From: Hymenobacter lapidarius
Lineage (GTDB): Bacteria > Bacteroidota > Bacteroidia > Cytophagales > Hymenobacteraceae
Assembly (NCBI RefSeq): GCF_001816145.1
Contig: NZ_MDZB01000109.1
Span: forward strand, 1 to 64,000
DNA: 64,000 bases
Direction: 5' to 3'
Positions 60,141-64,000 of this stretch are shown in pieces (the first letter of the stretch is position 1; each line of letters begins with the position of its first letter). The position numbers and the translations under genes were made by a program. The notes under the pieces are model-generated. The model had not been told where the DNA came from. It worked only from the letters and a program-made list of their open reading frames with translations, and did no database searches.

Positions 60141-61916
60141 TTAGTGAAACCAGGGTTTGATGTTGAGCGAAAGATATGCAGGTACCTGGTAGATTTCTAC
60201 TTCCTGATTTTGGTAGGCGGGCGGAAAGTTAAACAGCGGCTGGAAGTAGCCCCGTTTGTTGGGGAATGCCACCACGTAGCGGTAGCGGGTTGTGCCGCGC
60301 TGGTCGCTGTCGATTTGCCACTGGCGTTCGGGCATTTCCGAGTGGGCATAAAACCGAAAAAATAAGTTGTGGGTAGGTTCGGGAATCAAGACCGGGCCGG
60401 AGGGCTGCCCCGCCAGCCACTGCAGGCCGGCGTGGTAGGCGCCGTTGCTGGCGCGTGCTACGGGATTCACGCGCACCACCGAATAGGTTTCGTAGGCCAC
60501 AAATACGGTGATGGCGAGGGCCAGGAGGGGCCGCAGCAGTCGGCGCGTTGCCTCGGCGCTGTAGGTAAGCAGCCAGTCGAGCACCAGGCCCACCAGGATA
60601 AAGAAGAAAAATGCTTTGTAGAGCATTACCCGCTCGGGTGGGAAAACGCGCTGCACTACAATGAGGGCATATGGGAAGCTCATAAACCAGAGCGCCGGCA
60701 AGCCCAAGCGCCACAGGCGGTGCTCCACCGCCACGGGCAGCCGGTGCTGGCGCGACAAGTACCACAGCCTGCCCACCAACGCGAGCACCGGGATGGTAAC
60801 GAATAGGGGCCCCAGCGACCGCTGCCCCGCCAGGAAACCCTCGTTGTGCCACACATAATCGAGAATGCCCGCCCAAAACCGCGCTGGCGTGAGGGAGGCC
60901 ACGTACCCATTGCCCAGCAAGTGCCCCGGCCCGGCCACGAATAGGAGCGGCGCATACAAAGCCACCGTGCCTGCCCCAATAATTCCGCCCACTATCACCG
61001 CCAGCCCCAATTGTGGCCAGTCCCGGCGGCGAATCATAGCAATGCCCAGCCAGGAAAATGCCGACGCCAACACGTACACAAACGGCGGCACCGTGTAACA
61101 ACCCAGGATGCCCGCCAGCGTCATTGCCGCCCAGGCCGCCCGATGGCGTCCTGCCTTCGCGGTAAGCACAAGCGTGCTAAAAAACACCACCCCCGCAAAA
61201 CCAATCATCAACCAGTATCCCCGGCCCACCCCCGCATGGTAGAGGCCGAGCTGCAGGCAGCTAAACAGGGCAGTGGCCGCCAAAGCCACCCGAAATCCCG
61301 CCAGTCGCAATAGGCCGGCAAACAGGAACACCGTGACTCCCGTGCAGGTAAGTAGCACCGGCACCCGCATGCTCCACCAGAACTGCGGGCTGAGCTGATG
61401 AAACAGCACGCTGATGGTATTTGACAGGACGTGGTTGTTGGGAATGGGGTAATAGGCCGCCGTGGCCAGTAGCCCCTTGCTCACAAACACTTCGTACGAC
61501 ACGGCGTCGTCGTATTCGGGATTATCGAAGCTGAAAAACACCCGCACCACCGTAAGCGCTACCAAAATCAGTCCCGCCCACAGGCGCTGCGTCCGGGTTA
61601 GGCTGAATATACGTTGGGTGAGCTCCTGCCATAGCGTGTTGATTTCAGCGCCCAACAGCTTGAATTCCTGGCGGGAACTGCTCGACTTAATGGCCACGCC
61701 GAACATGACGGAAAAAAGCAAGCCGGCACCGGACAATACCAGCTGGGCCTGCCTGAACTCCGCCGCTGAAAACAGCCGGATTTTTTCGTTGTAAAAGGGG
61801 AAGAGGAGGTCCATCGCCTGTACTTCGGCGTAGCTGGCGCGGCCCAGCACCAAGGCCGCATAGCCGGTGCACAGCGCGAGCACGCCAATTCCAAAAACCA
61901 CTAAAAACCTTGTCAC
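60141..61916 (-). CDS. Polytopic membrane protein, glycosyltransferase family 39-like
   Basis: This protein of 591 residues has about a dozen hydrophobic helices (FLVVFGIGVLALCTGYAALV, LWAGLILVALTVVRVFF, VPVLLTCTGVTVFLFAGLL, and others). A luminal loop after the third hydrophobic segment contains FDNPEYDDAVSYE, the acidic D/E pair where GT39/GT-C enzymes have their catalytic Asp. A C-terminal soluble domain (about 500-591) follows. It may transfer a sugar from a polyprenyl donor to an envelope acceptor, but the assignment is tentative. The gene converges on the EamA protein gene. Confidence 0.65.
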   Translation of the reverse strand: MTRFLVVFGIGVLALCTGYAALVLGRASYAEVQAMDLLFPFYNEKIRLFSAAEFRQAQLVLSGAGLLFSVMFGVAIKSSSSRQEFKLLGAEINTLWQELTQRIFSLTRTQRLWAGLILVALTVVRVFFSFDNPEYDDAVSYEVFVSKGLLATAAYYPIPNNHVLSNTISVLFHQLSPQFWWSMRVPVLLTCTGVTVFLFAGLLRLAGFRVALAATALFSCLQLGLYHAGVGRGYWLMIGFAGVVFFSTLVLTAKAGRHRAAWAAMTLAGILGCYTVPPFVYVLASAFSWLGIAMIRRRDWPQLGLAVIVGGIIGAGTVALYAPLLFVAGPGHLLGNGYVASLTPARFWAGILDYVWHNEGFLAGQRSLGPLFVTIPVLALVGRLWYLSRQHRLPVAVEHRLWRLGLPALWFMSFPYALIVVQRVFPPERVMLYKAFFFFILVGLVLDWLLTYSAEATRRLLRPLLALAITVFVAYETYSVVRVNPVARASNGAYHAGLQWLAGQPSGPVLIPEPTHNLFFRFYAHSEMPERQWQIDSDQRGTTRYRYVVAFPNKRGYFQPLFNFPPAYQNQEVEIYQVPAYLSLNIKPWFH

Positions 61917-61952
61917 TGAATCAAATTTGATGTTATGCCGCTACGCTCTGCT

Positions 61953-62534
61953 TTAGCCGCGGGTGGGCAGGGCGCCCAGCTTTTCAAGCTCTTCCCACAC
62001 GCGATGCGTGGGCAGGCCCATCACCGTAAAATAGGAGCCTTCAAGCCGGCTGATGCCCACCATGCCCAGCCAGTCCTGCGCGCCGTAGGCGCCAGCTTTG
62101 TCGAAAGGTTGGGCGGTGGCTATGTAATGGCTTATCTCGGCCGGACTGAGGGCGCGAAAATGAACGGTGGTCTGGTCGGAGAATACCACCTGGCGGCCAT
62201 CGCCGCACCGCAGGCACACGGCCGTAAAAACGTCGTGGGCCCGGCCCTGCAGTCGGGTGAGCATGGCGGTGGCCTCGGCCACGTCGGCCGGTTTGTTCAG
62301 CACATCGTTGTCGAGGCACACGATGGTATCGGCGGTGAGCACCAATTCATCGGCGGCCAGGCCCGGAATGTAGGCGGCGGCTTTGTGGGCCGCCAGGTAT
62401 TCGGCAACCTCGGCGCGGCGCAGGTGAGCCGGGAAGTCCTCCTCTACTTCCAGCAGGCGGATTTTGTAAGTCAGGCCCAGGTCGGTGAGCAGCTGGCGCC
62501 GGCGGGGCGAGTTGGAGGCAAGTACTAGTTTCAC
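61953..62534 (-). CDS. Maf-family nucleotide pyrophosphatase
   Basis: This 193-residue enzyme hydrolyses dTTP, UTP or modified nucleotides to the monophosphate, a house-cleaning role. The start is GTG at 62534, giving VKLVLASNSPRRRQLLTDLG, the family signature, then VLTADTIVCLDNDVLNKP and YGAQDWLGMVGISRLEGSYF ending in TVMGLPTHRVWEEL. The upstream gene's TGA overlaps the GTG. Substrate class is dTTP/UTP by the ADTIV...D and EGSYFTVMGLP motifs. Confidence 0.9.
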   Translation of the reverse strand: MKLVLASNSPRRRQLLTDLGLTYKIRLLEVEEDFPAHLRRAEVAEYLAAHKAAAYIPGLAADELVLTADTIVCLDNDVLNKPADVAEATAMLTRLQGRAHDVFTAVCLRCGDGRQVVFSDQTTVHFRALSPAEISHYIATAQPFDKAGAYGAQDWLGMVGISRLEGSYFTVMGLPTHRVWEELEKLGALPTRG

Positions 62535-63883
62535 GCGGTGGGGACTTGGAATTGTTCGGCAAAAAGATTGCCCGCTTCGTCCCCGGCAATGCTGCTGAAG
62601 AGGAAGCCGCCGATGGTTTTGGGGTAAAAGAAGGTTGATTTGGGCGGCATCACCGCCCCCGAATGACACACGGCCTCTACCTCGGTCATAGTCACTTCGT
62701 TGACGATGAACGCGGCGCGGGCCTCGCCGCGGTCCACGCGCTGCAGGCACTCGGTGAAGTTGCGCACGTACGCCACGCCCGGCCAGGCCCGCTGGTTATC
62801 GGGGCCCACAATGCCCAGCACTTTTTCCAGAACGAAAAAGTGGAGCACAGTCAAATCCAGGTTCTTCACCTCATCAGTAGTGTCCCAATTTAGTAGTGCA
62901 TGCGCCTCGGGCTTGAGCCGGAGCTTATAAGCCTGCCCGTCCAGGTACAGGCCGAAAGCCCAGCGTTTGCCTGCAATAATTTCCGGCAGGTCGTTGGCAT
63001 CTTCCTTAGGCAGCACGGTGAAATATTCCGCGAGGCGGCCAAGCATTTCTTCGCTCGAAAGGCCGTTCATATCCAGCAGCAGGCGGTGCGTGGCCAGAAT
63101 GCGCAGGTCGTCGGCCGCCGCATTGGTCAGGTACATCAGGTGATAGTTCCAGGGTTCGTGGCCGGTGGTATTGCCGGCGGCGGCCCGGGCGTGCCGGTAC
63201 GCCAGGGAGCCTTCGTAGCGGTGGTGGCCATCGGCCAGAATAACCTGCCGCGCCCCCAGTACCTCCTGGAAACGCCGGATAACGGCCGCGTTCTGGATAA
63301 CGGCCAACACGTCGCGGGCGCCCTGGTAGTCCTCCTCGGTCTCGTAAAGCGGCGAACGCATGGCCTCATCCAGGTAGGCTTCCAGCTCAAAATCCTCGTC
63401 GCGGTACAGCCCATGCGTGGCGCTGGTTTGTAGTTGGGTGCGAGCCAGGAGCTCTGCCCGGTCGTTCACTGAGGCCGGCAGAGTATTTTCGTGCCGGAGG
63501 ACCACGTTTTCGGCCCAGTCGTAGGCCCGAATATGGCACATGAAGCCCTTGCGACAATACTCGCGGCCACTGCCCGGCAGCCGGAAATACTGATAATAGG
63601 CATAAATGCCGGGTAGCTGGTCCTGCCGCAGTATGCCGGTGGCCTGCCACTCCTGCAGCCGGGCCAGAGCGGCCGCGGCCGGGTCCTGGGCCTGCGGCAC
63701 CGACAGGTGAATGGAGTTCAGCGGGTTGCGGTATAGTGCTTCACGCTGTCTGGCCGATACCACGTCGAACAACGGAGAAACGTACTCGTCAATGTTGGCG
63801 CTGAGCGTGGGGTTGTAGCGCCAGCCGCGCAGGGGTTGTATTTCGGCCACAGGGTCGGAAGGGTAATGTCGGAAGAAAAGCAC
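62531..63883 (-). CDS. DUF1015 family protein
   Basis: The 450-residue cytoplasmic protein matches DUF1015: EIQPLRGWRYNPTLSANIDE at the N-terminus, YVSPLFDVVSARQREALYRN, GIYAYYQYFRLPGSGREYCR, KGFMCHIRAYDWAENVVLRH, ILADGHHRYEGSLAYR and the C-terminal VMPPKSTFFYPKTIGG. The family is uncharacterised; the conserved DGHHR motif suggests enzymatic activity. It lies between pdxH (upstream, 33 bases) and maf (overlapping GTGA), an operon of PLP- and nucleotide-linked genes. Confidence 0.88.
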   Translation of the reverse strand: MLFFRHYPSDPVAEIQPLRGWRYNPTLSANIDEYVSPLFDVVSARQREALYRNPLNSIHLSVPQAQDPAAAALARLQEWQATGILRQDQLPGIYAYYQYFRLPGSGREYCRKGFMCHIRAYDWAENVVLRHENTLPASVNDRAELLARTQLQTSATHGLYRDEDFELEAYLDEAMRSPLYETEEDYQGARDVLAVIQNAAVIRRFQEVLGARQVILADGHHRYEGSLAYRHARAAAGNTTGHEPWNYHLMYLTNAAADDLRILATHRLLLDMNGLSSEEMLGRLAEYFTVLPKEDANDLPEIIAGKRWAFGLYLDGQAYKLRLKPEAHALLNWDTTDEVKNLDLTVLHFFVLEKVLGIVGPDNQRAWPGVAYVRNFTECLQRVDRGEARAAFIVNEVTMTEVEAVCHSGAVMPPKSTFFYPKTIGGFLFSSIAGDEAGNLFAEQFQVPTA

Positions 63884-63916
63884 GGCCGTAGCAGGAGCGA
63901 GGCCCGCGCGCCGCCA

Positions 63917-64000
63917 CTAGGGGGCCAGCCGGCTGCGGCGCCACGCCGTGCCGTCCAGCTCGTAGGCTATCCGGTCGTGCAGGCGGCTGGGGCGTCCCTG
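63917..64000 (-). CDS. pdxH: Pyridoxamine 5'-phosphate oxidase, C-terminal end (partial)
   Basis: The last 27 residues before TAG at 63917-63919 read QGRPSRLHDRI, then YELDGTAWRRSRLAP. This is the usual PdxH C-terminus, in which the R-x-H segment binds PLP phosphate/substrate and WRRxRLxP closes the chain. The gene runs off the right edge of the window. PdxH oxidises pyridoxamine or pyridoxine 5'-phosphate to pyridoxal 5'-phosphate with FMN. It is upstream of the DUF1015 gene. Confidence 0.85.
   Translation of the reverse strand, partial: QGRPSRLHDRIAYELDGTAWRRSRLAP

Overview
The window is a GC-rich chromosomal stretch from a member of the Bacteroidota, most probably Hymenobacter or a close relative (Cytophagales, Hymenobacteraceae). 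This rests on several signs. There is a subtilase with a C-terminal type IX secretion sorting domain, a lipoprotein form of TamA (TamL), and TonB-C proteins joined to MORN/YwqK repeats. Several genes have the Bacteroidota -7 promoter motif TAnnTTTG upstream of their starts. There are many small lipoproteins and many short palindromic repeats. No rRNA, tRNA or CRISPR array was recognised.

Layout. 1-5.6 kb: hairpin cluster, coiled-coil membrane protein, a lipoprotein pseudogene with two in-frame TAG codons, a large Dna2-like nuclease-helicase and a lipoprotein. 5.8-12.2 kb (minus strand): double-FKBP prolyl isomerase, beta-lactamase-fold lipoprotein, glutamate-type dehydrogenase and an RND/MMPL exporter. 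12.3-17.1 kb: small secreted Cys-rich protein, thyA, TonB-C protein, then on the minus strand a class IV aminotransferase, dprA, a DUF559 nuclease cassette flanked by inverted repeats, and a MerR regulator. 17.2-25 kb (plus strand): alaS (frameshifted in this sequence), two tandem MORN/TonB-C paralogues, gatB and a TlpA-like thioredoxin (frameshifted). 25-34.7 kb: Pro-rich unknown protein, thioesterase, pcm, an orphan initiating sugar transferase, mnmA, a lipoprotein, a frameshifted T9SS subtilase, a zinc-ribbon protein, riboflavin synthase and a lipoprotein. 34.8-42.8 kb: hemF/PAP2/flavin reductase operon, fused 2-oxoacid dehydrogenase E1, tamL and a SpoU-type RNA methyltransferase. 42.9-46.9 kb: ECF sigma, putative anti-sigma and outer-membrane barrel module, then an ABC ATPase. 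47-48 kb: an IS5-family element in an AT-rich patch. 48-64 kb: CoA-binding protein, FAD oxidoreductase, MFS symporter, tryptophan dioxygenase, serine dehydratase beta subunit, a TolC plus adaptor pair, gpsA with two coupled membrane proteins, a polytopic glycosyltransferase-like protein, Maf, a DUF1015 protein and the 3' end of pdxH.

Most genes are housekeeping and form short operons with 4-nt stop/start overlaps or small gaps, ended by strong hairpin terminators between convergent genes. The accessory signal lies in the repeats: at least six different palindromic elements sit in intergenic gaps, and one (16.16-16.72 kb) carries a nuclease gene between inverted copies. Three conserved genes each carry one apparent indel in GC-rich sequence, so either the assembly has indel errors or the strain has recent mutations.
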